From Isoetes taiwanensis (Eukaryota; Streptophyta; Lycopodiopsida; Isoetales; Isoetaceae), in NCBI GenBank assembly GCA_021234155.1, contig JAJEKV010000010.1, forward strand, positions 8,774,260 to 8,838,259: DNA of 64,000 nt. Direction: 5' to 3'. Positions 10,255-21,500 of the stretch are shown here, one piece after another. A program made the position numbers and the translations under genes. Each line of letters begins with the position of its first letter. The stretch's first letter is position 1. Below the pieces are notes generated by a model. The model did no database searches. It saw nothing but the letters and a program-made list of their open reading frames with translations, and was not told where the DNA came from.

Positions 10255-10809
10255 ACTTAACGGTAGGGAAAACAGATGATGTAAGGCTGATCAAGAGAGA
10301 TAGGGTGGAGGAAAGGTTTGGAGGGAAAATGAGGTGGCAAGACTATTTAAAAGGAAGGGTCCCTGGGAATATTCTCCTATCATTAATAGGCCTACTTATT
10401 AGCCCCCCGTTATTAATTACCCCATAGTACCCTTATTATTATTATCTGTTTCATTTCTAATACATATACTAAAAATTCGTATTATACCTTAGGAATTTCA
10501 AATTTTCTAATAGTTTGAAGTATTAATTATAGATTTGCGCCATTTTTCACCCAGGTCTCCGATTGGCATGATTCTTCGACCCATTTTAGGTGAAATTTGA
10601 TGCAGATGCATAATTTTTACTCCAAATTTACTAGAAGGTAATTTTGACTCATGTGCTTCTTAACCTAATTTCGGACCCACTACCTAGGAGAAAAATTTTC
10701 CCCTATTTCGAGGTTTGATGGTGGAAATTTTTATTTCACACCCCTATAGGCCTGTTAGACTACTTTCATGGTTATGGTCAGTGCTAGTTCTTAGTCAACC
10801 AAGAACATC
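10255..10809 (-). other. 5' leader of the gypsy element
   Basis: This 555-bp stretch lies between the PBS and the H3-like start codon. It is A/T-rich and non-coding. It shares long blocks with 57256-57801 in the second element, for example TATTAATTATAGATTTGCGC and GATTCTTCGACCCA, so the leader is a family feature. Confidence 0.8.
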
Positions 10810-10821
10810 GCTCTGATACCA
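10810..10821 (-). other. Primer-binding site, initiator tRNA-Met type
   Basis: On the minus strand the sequence is TGGTATCAGAGC, one base after the LTR end. It matches the well-known PBS complementary to the 3' end of plant initiator tRNA-Met. Confidence 0.95.
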
Positions 10822-10822
10822 T

Positions 10823-12438
10823 TGTGACGCCCCTCAAGCTAAACATACGGTACCGTACACTCGGCAGAAATCCCCGTCCGGCTCGCCAATCGTGACAAAG
10901 CCCTCCGCCTATCCCCAGAGACTGGAATCCTCCGTAGTGCGGGAGGGGACACGAAGGTGTCTTGCGCGCCTTCCCCTATGGGCTCCTATCACGCGGAAGC
11001 ATAACATGTCGAACTAGCAATACAATACAACATCTCGCCGAGGGGTAGCTCAATCGCATATCCATACATAATCAAATGCCATAAAACATGAGAGATCCTA
11101 CCCGTGGGTTCGACATCAAAGGAAGTCGACCGACCGATAGGCCTCAAGATAGAGCAGACCGAATCATAACAATGGCGGGGCTGGCATAAGACAATGGCTT
11201 AGGTTGACCACTCCATCCGCCCCCCCGTGCATACTTTGCGGATGGGCTAGATCAAGTCTGTGGCATGACTCTAACCTTCGGGATAACGCCAATCCCATGG
11301 CATCACCCATCGGGACTACTCCTGTGTTGCATCTCCCTCGGTCCGGACGAGGTAGGAAGGGTTGCATCTCCCCTTCCCGGGGTCTAGAGGCTCCACGGGC
11401 TAGAGAATCGTGGCGCACACGATTCAGACCCGACCAACCCCCAAAACAAGAGCCAAGCTGGCACTTGCAACTCTTGAGAGGTGGTGGCGACACCTTTGCC
11501 CCGGGAGGTGTCGGACCCATGCTCGCCCACTGCGGTTACCACCATAAGCCTAGCCCACTATGGGATCCCCCGAAGCCCCCACTCTGGGGGATCCACCCTC
11601 CATCTTGCCTCTAGCCCCGTTGTGTAGTGCTGAGTCACATCATAGCTTCCATAGCCCGGTAGGTTCCTATGCACAGGCCGCAACTAATAGGAACTAAGGG
11701 ATCTACACTAGGAGCATACTACTTATGGCCCAAGGTCTCTACCCCCCTTCCCAACACAAGAGGAACAACATGATCAACCATCATCACATAACGTCATGAA
11801 CAATATCATATGAACATCTTAACCTAATCATACATATCTAACTATCAGTTAGGGTTCCTTGATTAGGGTTCAAGATGTTCAACAATGGATCTAGGGTGGC
11901 TCTACTCTAGACACAAAATACTAGCCCACCTGGAATGCTAACTTCCAGATAAACTAATCATGAACGCCACTTAACCTACCTCCTCCAGAAGCGCTTCCTC
12001 CCATCCCTGGCGTCTCCATGCTCCTTGACGAGGTTCGAAGCCTTGCTCCCTCAACGATCATACACACCCTCCAGGGGCTGCTGCTCCAGGCTAGACTATG
12101 ACGAACGGTGCTCGAAACGGGGTTTCGGGCACGTGGATGAGAGCTCAGGTGCTAGGTCAGGGAAAAAGGTCTAGGGTTAGGGTTAGAGCTAATATAGGTG
12201 TGGGTCCACGTGGGATGCCACGTGGCACCACTAGGATGAGGCCGTGTGGCGGTTGCTCCAATAGGATAAGGCCATGTGGAATTGGGCCTTATCCTAAGGT
12301 TATCTAAGTTAAACAATTAACTTAGATGTGCACCCCTTGCCACGTATCCAAGGCATACAAGGCTAGCTAGGTAGGCTTGTATGGTGACGGGTCCAGGAAT
12401 ATACGTATTTATGGCGTATATTCCCTTGGAACGTCACA
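10823..12438 (-). repeat. 5' LTR (element sense), complete
   Basis: This 1616-bp LTR begins TGTGACGCCC and ends ACGTCACA on the plus strand, so it has the standard TG...CA ends. The PBS directly abuts its left side, which makes it the 5' LTR of a minus-strand element. The segment 11480-12438 matches 1-968 nearly base for base apart from small indels. It contains GGTTAGGGTTAGAGC near 12177, an A/T-rich stretch near 12300 and a run of short open frames with no protein meaning. Confidence 0.95.
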
Positions 12439-12546
12439 ACTCGCATGCATGCCATAGTTTTCTTATAGATTAGTGCTTCGAACTTCCTTTTGACTGCGGG
12501 ATGTATGCAATTTAGAATTAACTCGCATGCATGCCATAGTTTTCTT
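12438..12546. repeat. Direct repeat of AACTCGCATGCATGCCATAG, 80 bp apart
   Basis: About 27 bp starting AACTCGCATGCATGCC, at the LTR edge (12438/9-12465), recur at 12520-12546. The repeat begins exactly at the outer boundary of the LTR. It could mark a small local duplication of the target or an older repeat into which the element inserted. Confidence 0.8.
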
Positions 12547-13780
12547 CAAAGAAACGCTAAAGGGAAGCTCTATGGGCCTAGATGAGTATTTGTTCTACTT
12601 TTGGATCACTCTATTTCTTATTTCAAAGCATAGACTTCAAATCCACGGCAGCGCCCGACACTGCACCACTGGACACCACCACTTCTGTCTGAAACCCCCA
12701 CATTCTGAGCTGCTACTACTAGATTGGTTTCTACATTCGGAGCTAGCGTTGCAAGAATTGTTTAAAAGCTTCAGATCCAATCTCAAAACACAGGGGCATC
12801 ACAGGGCTATTTTTAAAATTTTCTCTAAATTTTACATTATTATATTTAGTATTGTTTGCACAACGAAATATTACTTTACTTAGTGGTAGGCAAATCAACA
12901 TATACATCATTACAAGATGCCAACGTACTAACATGTGTAGTTTAGCCATTGTATGCAATGCGATATGATATTTGTACCACTTTAGATCCCTAAAAGGTTG
13001 TCGGTTTAACAGATCATTGAACCATAGGTCTTGAAATTTATCAAGATCTAGCCATTGGGGACTGATGCAAGAAAAAGTACTTTGGAACATAGAAACACTA
13101 GAGATTATCGTGATAATCCACCATAGATTATATCCCATATATCAAACATACCCTACAACGAACATCTAGCCATTAAATACATAGGTCGTGTGCCCTTCAC
13201 CGTCTCCCCCTTCTTCTCCAGCCCTTCCTCCGTATCCTTCTTCCTGGATTCTAATCCTAGCGGCTCTGGATTCTAATTCTAGCATCGATTCATCCTCCAA
13301 GCTACCCATTGAGGAGTTTTTTTCTTGTTTCGTAGAGCCTTGGGATCTTCACTGCTTTTTCTTCATTTTAAGCTTTTTTGTGTCTAATTACCTTTAGTTT
13401 TGGTTAAATCGAGATACACGATCCATTCCAAGATTTGCAATTAACCATCCCTCTTATAGATCATGAAAAATAACCACCTCGACCTGCTCGCGAGTTACTG
13501 TCTATAATCTATACAAGAGGAGATTTAATCTCTTTATAACAACTTGTTATAATACACCAAATGGAACCAATTGAATTTCCTCATATTAGATGCCATATTT
13601 TACATATTGAACTGATGTCACTATGGACAATTTCCTTTTCCGTTGCTATTATGTTGGTGTAAAAGAGGGAGAGGAGACGAGAAAATAATTATTTTGTGTG
13701 TGCACGCATGTCTCAACATGTTCAGGGTAAAGTCCAAACAATTTTAAACATTGAATTGGAAGTTTTCATTTTCATTTTCA
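12547..13780. other. Intergenic, no recognised gene
   Basis: Short open frames occur on both strands but none shows a family motif. A Ser-rich plus-strand frame at 13188-13397 (PSPSPPSSPALPPYPSS) looks like low-complexity sequence. No repeat family is recognised. Confidence 0.5.
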
Positions 13781-13794
13781 TTTTTTTATATTCA

Positions 13795-14480
13795 ATTTTG
13801 TTATAACATGGAGATAGTTATTAGAGGAAAGCACTCAAAGATTTGGATGCGAGAATGTAACACCACCCATAATGGCGTATTGTTGAAGGACATTATCCCT
13901 TTTGTATTGTTTCTTAGGAGCAAATGTAGTGCGACTAATTTGGAGGGAAACTAGTGTTTAGAGGTTATATGAAAGAGACGATGTAAAAATCTCATGCGTG
14001 TGCATGTGCATTGTCAATGCTTAGTTATATAAAATTTGATCTTGAAGTATGGGACCTTTGACATGCTAAGTTTATAGAGGAGGAGAAAGACACAAGCTTA
14101 TTGCTCATAAAATCAAGAACTTGGAATTAGAAATGAATGGGAAGTTCTTGATAGAGCTTCAAACAGATAACATGGAGATACTTATTAAAGGAAACCACTC
14201 AAAGTTATAACATGGAGATAGTTATTAGAGGAAACCACTCAAAGTGTAATAGATTTGGATGCCATGCTAATGCCACAATGACAGCACATGAATGTAACAC
14301 GAGGCATAATGGGCTATTGTTGAAGGACATTATCCCTTTTGTATTGTTTTTTAGAAGAAAATTTCATTGTCAATGCTTAGTTATAGGGAATTTGATCTTG
14401 AAGTCTGGGAGCTTTGATATTATGCTAAGTTTATGGAGGAGGAGAAAGTCACACCCTTATTGCTCATAAAGTAAAGAACT
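13795..14480 (+). repeat. Degenerate tandem repeats built on ATAACATGGAGATAGTTATT
   Basis: The block ATAACATGGAGATAGTTATT followed by AGAGGAAA.CACTCAAAG occurs near 13803, 14170 (diverged) and 14207. Each of the two larger copies continues through AATGTAACAC, TTGTTGAAGGACATTATCCC and CTTAGTTATA. The unit is about 400 bp and appears twice, with a third partial copy. No protein is encoded. Confidence 0.7.
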
Positions 14481-14650
14481 TGCAATTAGACATGAATGGG
14501 AAGTTCTTGATATAGCTTCAAACAAAATTTTAAAGCTTTTTAGAATGTGAAGCGTAGTTTGCATGAGTCCGACCAAAGCTAAGAGTGACAAAAATTATGT
14601 TCCTGATATTTGTATAAATGTCACGCTGAATTCAAAACAGGGGGAAAAAG

Positions 14651-14724
14651 TTCCGTTGCCGGGATTTGAACCCGGGTCGCCTGGGTGAAAGCCAGATATC
14701 CTAACCGGACTAGACGACAACGGA
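14651..14724 (-). tRNA. tRNA-Glu-TTC: tRNA-Glu (anticodon UUC)
   Basis: A 74-nt cloverleaf on the minus strand begins TCCGTTGTCG and ends CCCGGCAACGGAA. The acceptor stem TCCGTTG pairs with CAACGGA with discriminator A. The T-arm is CCGGGTTCAAATCCCGG, the anticodon stem-loop is CTGGCTTTCACCCAG with TTC, and the D-arm carries GTCTAG and TTAGGAT (A and B boxes intact). A run of five T follows one base after the 3' end, a Pol III terminator. No intron. Confidence 0.96.
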
Positions 14725-14839
14725 TGAGTAGTTTTCTTTTCAATCAGAATTCTTGATATCAAAATCAATGGGCGAAATCCGGAATAACCGAACACTCTGA
14801 TTTGAATATATTATATATGATAGTACTAATTACATTCCA

Positions 14840-14913
14840 TCCGTTGTCGTCTAGTCCGGTTAGGATATCTGGCTTTCACCCAGGCGACCCGGGTTCAAAT
14901 CCCGGCAACGGAA
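14840..14913 (+). tRNA. tRNA-Glu-TTC: tRNA-Glu (anticodon UUC), identical divergent copy
   Basis: The 74-nt sequence is identical to the minus-strand copy at 14651-14724 and lies head-to-head with it across a 115-bp spacer. A run of six T follows (CTTTTTT), a Pol III terminator. The flanks of the two genes are not alike, so the identity stops at the tRNA ends. Confidence 0.96.
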
Positions 14914-14954
14914 CTTTTTTGCATTATTTTTGAATAGGGAAGTGGTATTTTCTT

Positions 14955-15310
14955 AACGTTAAAGAACTTTCCTATGCTATGCGGTGTTAGATTGCGCATG
15001 TTGAAGGTTCTTATATGATATTATCCTTTGGTGATCGGAGATCCTTTACCTACACATGCTTTATATATTCTAATCTAAGAAGATGCTCATGAAAATCTCA
15101 TGCCGAGTTGCATATATATCATGTCCTTCCATCTAGATGTAAAAAGTGCTTTTGATTCATTTTAAAATCTTGGTGAAAAATTATCGACTTTTTGCACGTG
15201 ATTTTTTTCCCCCAAAATCTTGGTGAAAATTTATATTTTATTGCGATATGCCCCTACCATACAACCAACCTGGGCACTGATACATCGATAAACATTCCCT
15301 AATAGATTTT
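14955..15310 (+). repeat. Dispersed repeat R1, copy 1
   Basis: This block contains TATGCTATGC.GTGTTAGATT, ATCCTTTGGTGATCGGAGAT, TTTTTGCACGTGATT, AATCTTGGTGAAAA and CCAACCTGGGCACTG. It recurs at 43003-43308 (full) and 20118-20260 (right part). It opens copy A of the duplicated locus. Confidence 0.85.
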
Positions 15311-15789
15311 CTTAATGTTAACAAGATGCTAACTCATCAATGGGTTGCCCTTTGGAAAACCCATTGATGCGTCCACAACCATGTAAGCCACAACCAAGCC
15401 TACATACCACCTTGGAATGGTTCGATAAGTTTTGTGACATGGCATGGTATAGAATGAATAAACTTGTAATTTATACTGAGATAATATATATTTGAGCACT
15501 CTCGAAAGATGAAATTTTATGTTGTGGGTATGAAAGAAAGATTATCAACCCGGCAAATTGGATGGGGAGAAGAAACAAGACAAGAGAGTGGGTCGTGGTC
15601 GAAGAAACTAGATCAAAGAATATGCTAAGCTTGCAAATATACCTACAGGATAAAGAAGACGGTGCTTTTGTAGAAAAAATCAGATCATTCCTCAAAGCTA
15701 TGAAGTTGAGACTATATCTGAATGCTTTTATAGGTCCTATTCATGCAAAAGTTAAGTAAAATAATGGAAATGAACCTGCGCACTAACCA

Positions 15790-16150
15790 TCTCAGTGGCT
15801 CAAATAACCATGGAGTTCTACAACCTCACACATTTGAAAGAACTATACCTCTACAAGGTGATATTCTCTAGAGTATGTGGAGCTATCAGGCACCATCCCA
15901 GAAGATTTAACAAAGTGCAAAGGCATGAAGCAATTTCACTTGGCAAATAACCTTCTAATGGCACCATTCATGTAGAATTTAACTCATCAGAAGGTTTACC
16001 TTTACTCGATTTATCACTTAATAAACTATATTTCTTGGGATCTTGGGTTTTGCTAGAATTCGAGCCGTTCAAAGCTTGAAAACAACTTGTTTAGGTCCAA
16101 GTAGCTTGGTCGGTCTTTCCAATCTGGAATCCTTGACTTCTCTAATAACA
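15790..16150 (+). pseudogene. LRR receptor-kinase-like relic, copy A
   Basis: Frames on the plus strand give NLTHLKELYLYK, GTIPEDL-type (here after substitutions), CKGMKQFHLANNLL and LPLLDLSLNKL, spaced like plant extracellular leucine-rich repeats of LRR receptor kinases. Stops and frameshifts are frequent and no signal peptide or kinase domain is present. This is a short decayed fragment. Confidence 0.7.
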
Positions 16151-16250
16151 GGTTGAATGATTCATGCAAGAAGAAATAATGATTGTTCTGAGTTGTTCTG
16201 CACCAGGGGAGAGCATGCCAACAGACCAAATATGGAAGCCATTCTTCATA

Positions 16251-17034
16251 TGCTCTCCAAGATCAGAGGTCCTATTAAAAAAATAAAGATACTTAATTTT
16301 TCTAACGATACCATGTATGACCAAATTGCAGAGCAACACAATGTACAAAGAACCGCATTTGCAACAAAATCAGAAAATACTGCATCTCTCGGTCAAAGCA
16401 GGTGTTTTCGACGACTGAGTAAGAAGATAAGAAATAGAAGAATCTAGCCTTAAGAGGTTTTTTTCTGCTGGAACAATGATCTTGACACTCTTTGACGAGG
16501 AACTCGTCAGATCCTAGCATTATGAAGTCCTGGATATAAATTCAAAACCTTGTTCAGAATTTCTAGCCTACATCAATTTTTCAGAACAATTTGCCCAGCA
16601 ACAAACTGCATTTGTTCAGTCTCAATTTCAAATTGATAAACCTCTTTTATATAACCAGCAACTGTAAAACGACATCTATATTTTGTTCAAATGCAGTTAT
16701 GAATAATTATGCAATTGCATATGTACATGCTGCAAACCATTTGAAAGTACAGGAGCAGATACAACAGGATGTGAAATCAATGAGCTAATGATTTTAAACT
16801 ACAAGAGCAAATGCAACAGGAATGAAATTAATGAGGTAATGCACTACAATATGGAGCAAAATTTTGAAATAAAATTGCACAAACAAAAACAGGAGACGAA
16901 ATATTATCATTTGCTAGTCTCCCTAGATTATTTTTCAGCAATCAAAACACTAATGATGAAGCATGTTCCATCCAGTCTACTGTAAATATAAATCTTCTGA
17001 TAGATGTGCTAATAGTACACAATGGTATGATGCT
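16251..17034 (+). other. Non-coding stretch between LRR relic and RING-like gene (copy A)
   Basis: The first 100 bp match 32643-32745 on the right side of the Helitron pair. The rest (16350-17034) is A/T-rich, without family signal, and has no counterpart in copy B. Confidence 0.6.
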
Positions 17035-17995
17035 ACTTTGGGTGTTTTTATGCTTGACATACCCAATTTTTTGTACGATCAGCACCCGACTAGCACCTTG
17101 GGTCGCGACTGTCAGTTGAAGGGCAGGTCATCCGTCTATATGGTGAAGGGTACACCCTTCATAATTTTTCATTGATTTTTTAGCACGAATCCTCTAAAAG
17201 GTATCCTTTGTTTTTACGTAATTTTTTAAGAATCATTGCCACCCTTTCCTCTTTCTATTCAATCGATCAAGCTTCTTTAACACCTGTTTTTCGAAATCAT
17301 CAAGCAAATTTTTTCTTGTGATGGCGCTCAATTCCGGCGAGGTTATTCTTAGTTTTCCTTTCGTGATCTAAGTTATTTTGCTTCTATTAATTTTGTCATC
17401 TATTTGAGCCCATAAAGTTTTGAACTTTTTGTGCATGCAAGATCCGTTGATGGCAAGAATGGAATATGAATTTCATGTTATCCGAGCTCTTTGTAACAAA
17501 GGGAAGAAGTGCAAAGAAATTAAGCCAAAAAAATTTACAGAGGCCAATTTCCTTCGAGCTTGGAAGATGCCATTGAGGAAAGGGAAGATTAATCTTAAAT
17601 CTATTCGACCTGCCTATGAAACTCAGCTGCACGACCTTCTTGAACGGATTTACCAAAAATCCAAGCCCACTAACATTGAAGTTAGAGTAACCTTTGCTAG
17701 AGCTTTGGCCTGGGCTAACCCCCTCGAGCAGCTGCAAATCCTGAAGAATATGCTATCAATTGGGCATCATTTGCTGCTGATGCTTTCAAGACTTCTAAGC
17801 GACAACTTGCAGTTAAACAAGAGGGCAATAGTTATAGCAACATCAACTTAGGAAGCTTGCTGCCATGAAAACTGAAAAAGAAGACGAGATTCTATTGAAA
17901 GAAGAAGGCTATTTGAGAAAATAAGGTACACTTACTCAAGCTGATTCTACCATCTCTGCATTAGAGGAGCGAATATCTGAAAAAATTAAAGATAG

Positions 17996-19546
17996 AATAG
18001 AAGAGAATAGAATAGAATAGAATAGTTTTTTTATCGTCCACTGAGATCAATCGGCCTATGGGACCTGGGGAGGAGCGCAAACAAACTTATTCTTGTCGGG
18101 GTTAAAAACCCGCTTCAAGGGTTTTTTGAGGGAAAAACCGCGGGCGATAATAAGAATCTTTATCAAACCGCACAAGTATACATCATCATGAAATAAAATG
18201 TATGTACATGTCAAGTGCGTCGTGCCCGGACATAGCTGATCTCGCATGTCCATGACCTCCCGGTATGATCCTAGCATCCGCACGGATGCCGTGCTCAATG
18301 TCACATGTAGCGGCCGGCCGGGCGACCACTCAGCAAAGATAGCGTCCGGTTGATTTGATCATTTGGGCAACTTTGAAGGGTATGAGATTCATCCTCAATG
18401 ACTCCCATTTGGCAAAGATTGATGAGCTCCTGCCCCGACGCGGGCTCACCAATCCATGCAATGCCTCCACCGAAGATGATGTGCCCTCGCGGCGAATGGA
18501 GGCAATGAGTTCAAGGCTCTTTCATGGGCAAGTGGGTGCGCGTAGCCAGGGCCTCGCCCAATGTGGGATTTATGTGGGCCGGTAGTGTGTCTTTGTCTTG
18601 ACCTGTTCAAGGGCGCTTGGCATCCCAAAGCTTGCCGGATGAAGCAAGCGCCAAGATATTGCCTCAAGCTATGGCGACAAGCTCGTTTGCACATGTATGC
18701 ACCTCGTGGTTCCCGCGACATTCCATCTAGCCATCCATTGAGCTCTCTTTTCCCCTCCAGGCCTTGAGGCGTTAGGCCCCATTGCCATGATATAAGCTAG
18801 TTTTGGGAGACGAAAGCATCACCCATGTTGACCACCTTCCAAAATAGACAATGTGGCTATCAAGGGGTCGCCTCCTCAAGAGGCAAGAATCCTTTTCCGC
18901 AAGTAGAATTTTGATATGGGACTGTGGACTTCACCCCTAGTGCTCGTACCAAGAAGGCCGCACTGCTCCAAGTCATTCCAAGTAGCTTAGGGATACCATC
19001 GGGCCCCATACTTCAACCCCGTGATAAAAAGGACAGTGCTCCACTAAGACTTTGAGCGGTGTGTGATCGATGGGTCCAATCATACAACTCAGCTCTATGA
19101 CTATTGTTTTGCATTGCATATAGTGCTTTCCAGCCCGGCCAGTAACTCAGAGTCGTATGGATGTGTCCCGGTGCATAGTAGACGGAAACTCCACTCCCAA
19201 ATATTTGTATGTGGATGCTACTTCCACATTCCGCGCCTCGATGAACGGAAGGAGGGATCCTACCGCATCGGAAGATGATATGAAAACCACCTTAGTCTTG
19301 GCCAAGTTGACGCGCATATCGGGCCGCTTGACAAAATGTGTCCGTGGCATCGAGATGTCGTTGCATGTCCGCTAGTGTGTAAGTTAGGAGGTCCACATCA
19401 TCAGCATATATTAACCGCTTGATGATCCGGTAGAGAAGGTGAGCCCCGCCGCCCCATTATCGCAAGCCAGCTCTCCAATTGATCAATGTAAAGCCCAAAC
19501 AATGTTGGGGAGAGAGGGCATCCCTGGCGAACCCCGATACTACTAT
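17996..19546 (-). mobile_element. 5'-truncated LINE inserted in copy A
   Basis: On the minus strand the RT gives GVRQGCPLSPTLFGLYIDQL (near 19530-19475), the catalytic box RLIYADDVDLLTYTLADMQR (near 19420-19360), then VNLAKTKVVFISS and YKYLGVEF (19320-19170). Further on come GVEVWGP near 19020 and a C-terminal zinc segment with GVIEDESHTLQSCPND near 18380. A stem-loop lies at 18085-18152, then TTTTTTATCG and a (CTATT)n tail at 18025-17996. The paralogous site in copy B is uninterrupted, which fixes the insertion boundaries to a few bases. I see no clear target duplication. Confidence 0.9.
18085..18152. repeat. Stem-loop near the LINE 3' end, copy 1
   Basis: The block CTTATTCTTGTCGGGGTTAA ... 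AACCCG ... GGGTTTTTT ... GATAATAAG folds on itself with CTTATT/AATAAG outer arms. Related blocks occur at 38837-38902 and 61397-61460. Confidence 0.65.
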
Positions 19547-20704
19547 GAGAGGCTTTCGAAAGGGAATTTCCAGAAGAACAAGAAACTATTCAAAAGCTGA
19601 AATCACAGGAAGAAATGTGGCGTGATCTGTTGGCCAGCACCATAAAAAAGATGGATAAGAATAGATTAAAGACATTGAAGGCTGACATCTTCGAGCTGAA
19701 GTCTGAAGTTGAGGCTATTGAAAAGCATATGAAAACTTGGCATGCCAAATGCAAACATGTTGCTTTTCTACAAAGTGAGTCGAACAAAAATTGGATGCAC
19801 CTAGATATGGGTTCTTATGGCATGCCTTTCTTGAATAATAAGGATTCATGTGAAGCATGTGATCTTTTGTTCTGTAAAGACTATGAATTGCATGTCAAAT
19901 TAACTTATGGTCACAAATACTATATTTTAGGCTTTTCTCCTGTTTTGGATTGTATGTATTGCACTGTACCTACCTGTCATGAAGAGGTACCAGGAAGCAT
20001 CTTGCAAGAGCTGGTATTCAAGGAATACCATCACGTTGAAAGTGAAGAGGAAAGTGACAATGGTAGTGACAAGGAAGAGAAGAAAAACAAGATGCTGAGA
20101 AGTAAGAAAAGAGGTAAGGACTTTTTGCACGTGATTTTTTTCCCCCAAAATCTTGGTGAAAATTTATATTTTATTGCGATATGCCCCTACCATACAACCA
20201 ACCTGGGCACTGGTACATCGACAAGCATTCCCTAATAAACTTTCTTAATGTTAACAAGATGCTAACGCATCAATGGGTTGCCCTTTGGAAAACCCATTGG
20301 TGCGTCCACAACCAAGCCTACATACCACCTTGGAATGGTTCGATAAGTTTTGTGACATGGCAAGGTATAGAATGAATAAACTTGTAATTTATACTGAGAT
20401 AATATATATTTGAGCACTCTCAAAAGATGAAATTTTATGTTGTGGGTATGAAAGAAAGATTATCAACCAGGCAGATTAAATGGGGAGAAGAAACAAGATA
20501 AGAGAGTGGGCCGTGGTCGAAGAAACTAGATCAAAAAATATGCTTAAGCTTGCAAATATACCTACAGAATAAAGAAGACGGTGCTTTTGTAGAAAAAATC
20601 AGATCATTCCTCAAAGCTATGAAGTTGAGACTATATCCGAATGCTTTTATAGGTCCTATTCATGCAAAATTTAAGTAACATAATGGAGATGAACCTGAGT
20701 ACTA

Positions 20705-21090
20705 ACCAGCTCAGTGGCTCAAATAACCATGGAGTTCTGCAATCTCACACATTTGAAAGAACTATATCTCTACAAGGTGATATTCTCTAGAGTCTAGTTG
20801 TGGAAGGAAATCAGCTATTAGGCACCATCCCAGAAGACTTAGCAAGGTGCAAAGGCATGAAACAATTTCACTTGGCAAATAACCTTCTAATGGCACCATT
20901 CATGTAGACTTTAACTCATTAGAAGGTTTACCTTTACTAGATTTATCACTTAATAAACTATAAGGTCATATTTCTTGGGATCTTGGGTTTTGCTGGAATT
21001 CGAGACGTTTAAAGCTTGAAAACAACTTGTTTAGGTTCAAGTAGCTTGGGCGGTCTTTCCAACACGGAATCCTTGACTTCTCTAATAACA
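20705..21090 (+). pseudogene. LRR receptor-kinase-like relic, copy B
   Basis: This is the paralog of 15790-16150. It is slightly better preserved: LLGTIPEDLARCKGMKQFHL, ANNLLMAPFM and LPLLDLSLNKL are visible in plus-strand frames. Stops and frameshifts remain. It is a fragment of the extracellular repeat domain only. Confidence 0.7.
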
Positions 21091-21214
21091 ATTTGAATGA
21101 TTCATGCAAGAAGAAATAATGATTGTTCCGAAGTTGCTATGCACAGAGGAGAGCATGCCGATAGACCAAATATGGAAGCCATTCTTCATATCTTCTTTTT
21201 TATTTTAAGAGGTT

Positions 21215-21500
21215 GTTGGGTTCCGTGCCAAAGGGAACGCCGCATCTTACGCCGCATGCGGCGTTCTCTTCCACTTTGCGTTCCCCCTAGCGGGATGCGG
21301 GCTGGCCCAAGGAATTGAATGCCGAAATTTTTGAAGATTCAATTTGAATTTCCCATGCTTCTTTGCTATGAAATTCCTTGGACTCCTCCTCCGTCTCACT
21401 TTTTGGCCAGGTCTCACGGTTTTTTGGCTTTCGGTGGGATTTTGAGGTGAGTAGAGTAGAAGCGGATCCTCACCGGTTTTAGTTCGAGGCTGATTTTATG
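21215..21500 (+). other. GC-rich 5' block with 5'-exon-like sequence, unit 1
   Basis: GAACGCCGCAT and ATGCGGCGTTC form an 11-bp inverted repeat around 21236-21267. Downstream an ATG at about 21369 begins MKFLGLLLRL and runs to a GGTGAGT donor-like site near 21446. The same block is at 27982-28217 in unit 2. This looks like a captured 5' gene part, but the gene is not recognised. Confidence 0.5.

Larger units (their letters stand above)
1..12438 (-). mobile_element. Ty3/gypsy chromovirus carrying a histone H3-like ORF
   Basis: The element reads on the minus strand. Two related LTRs flank it: 10823-12438 is complete and 1-968 is cut by the window edge. In element order come the 5' LTR, PBS (10821-10810), leader, H3-like ORF (10254-9146), a second unrecognised ORF (about 8592-7765), gag-like pieces (6602-5590), protease (about 5205-4920), RT (about 4560-3870), RNase H (about 3860-3480), integrase (about 3200-2150), chromodomain (about 2000-1803), PPT (980-969) and 3' LTR. 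The order PR-RT-RH-IN is that of Ty3/gypsy, and the chromodomain places it with chromoviruses. All frames are broken, so it is inactive. The roughly 4.2 kb between the PBS and gag is unusually long and holds two non-canonical ORFs. The target-site duplication cannot be checked because the left end lies outside the window. Confidence 0.93.
14955..20113 (+). repeat. Segmental duplication, copy A
   Basis: The order R1 repeat, LRR relic, a block ending at GATCAGAGGTCC (16260s), then the RING-like gene is repeated at 20118-34834. Copy A carries an intact A|T dinucleotide at 16250/16251 where copy B has an 11.45 kb Helitron insertion. It also has about 0.7 kb (16350-17035) absent from copy B, or lost there. 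Confidence 0.85.
17450..20113 (+). pseudogene. RING-H2-like gene, copy A (LINE-split, zinc ligands lost)
   Basis: The ATG at 17450 opens MARMEYEFHVIRALCNKGKK, then a basic helical region (KINLKSIRPAYETQLHDLLE). A one-base loss near 17720 shifts the frame. A 1.55 kb LINE fragment (17996-19546) splits the gene. After it comes a coiled-coil-like region (EEQETIQKL...MWRDLLASTIKK) and the zinc-finger region. Here the RING-H2 pattern is damaged: C-x2-C is present (CEAC), but the third Cys is Tyr (KLTYGHKYY), the second His is Tyr and the following Cys is Gly. The last C-x2-C remains (LDCMYC). Copy B retains all eight ligands. An acidic Ser/Glu tail follows to 20110, where the duplicate breaks off into repeat R1. 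The family is not identified. Confidence 0.75.

Noticed and set aside
14595-14795. 66-codon minus-strand frame over the tRNA
   Set aside because: It overlaps the tRNA-Glu gene and has no protein features.
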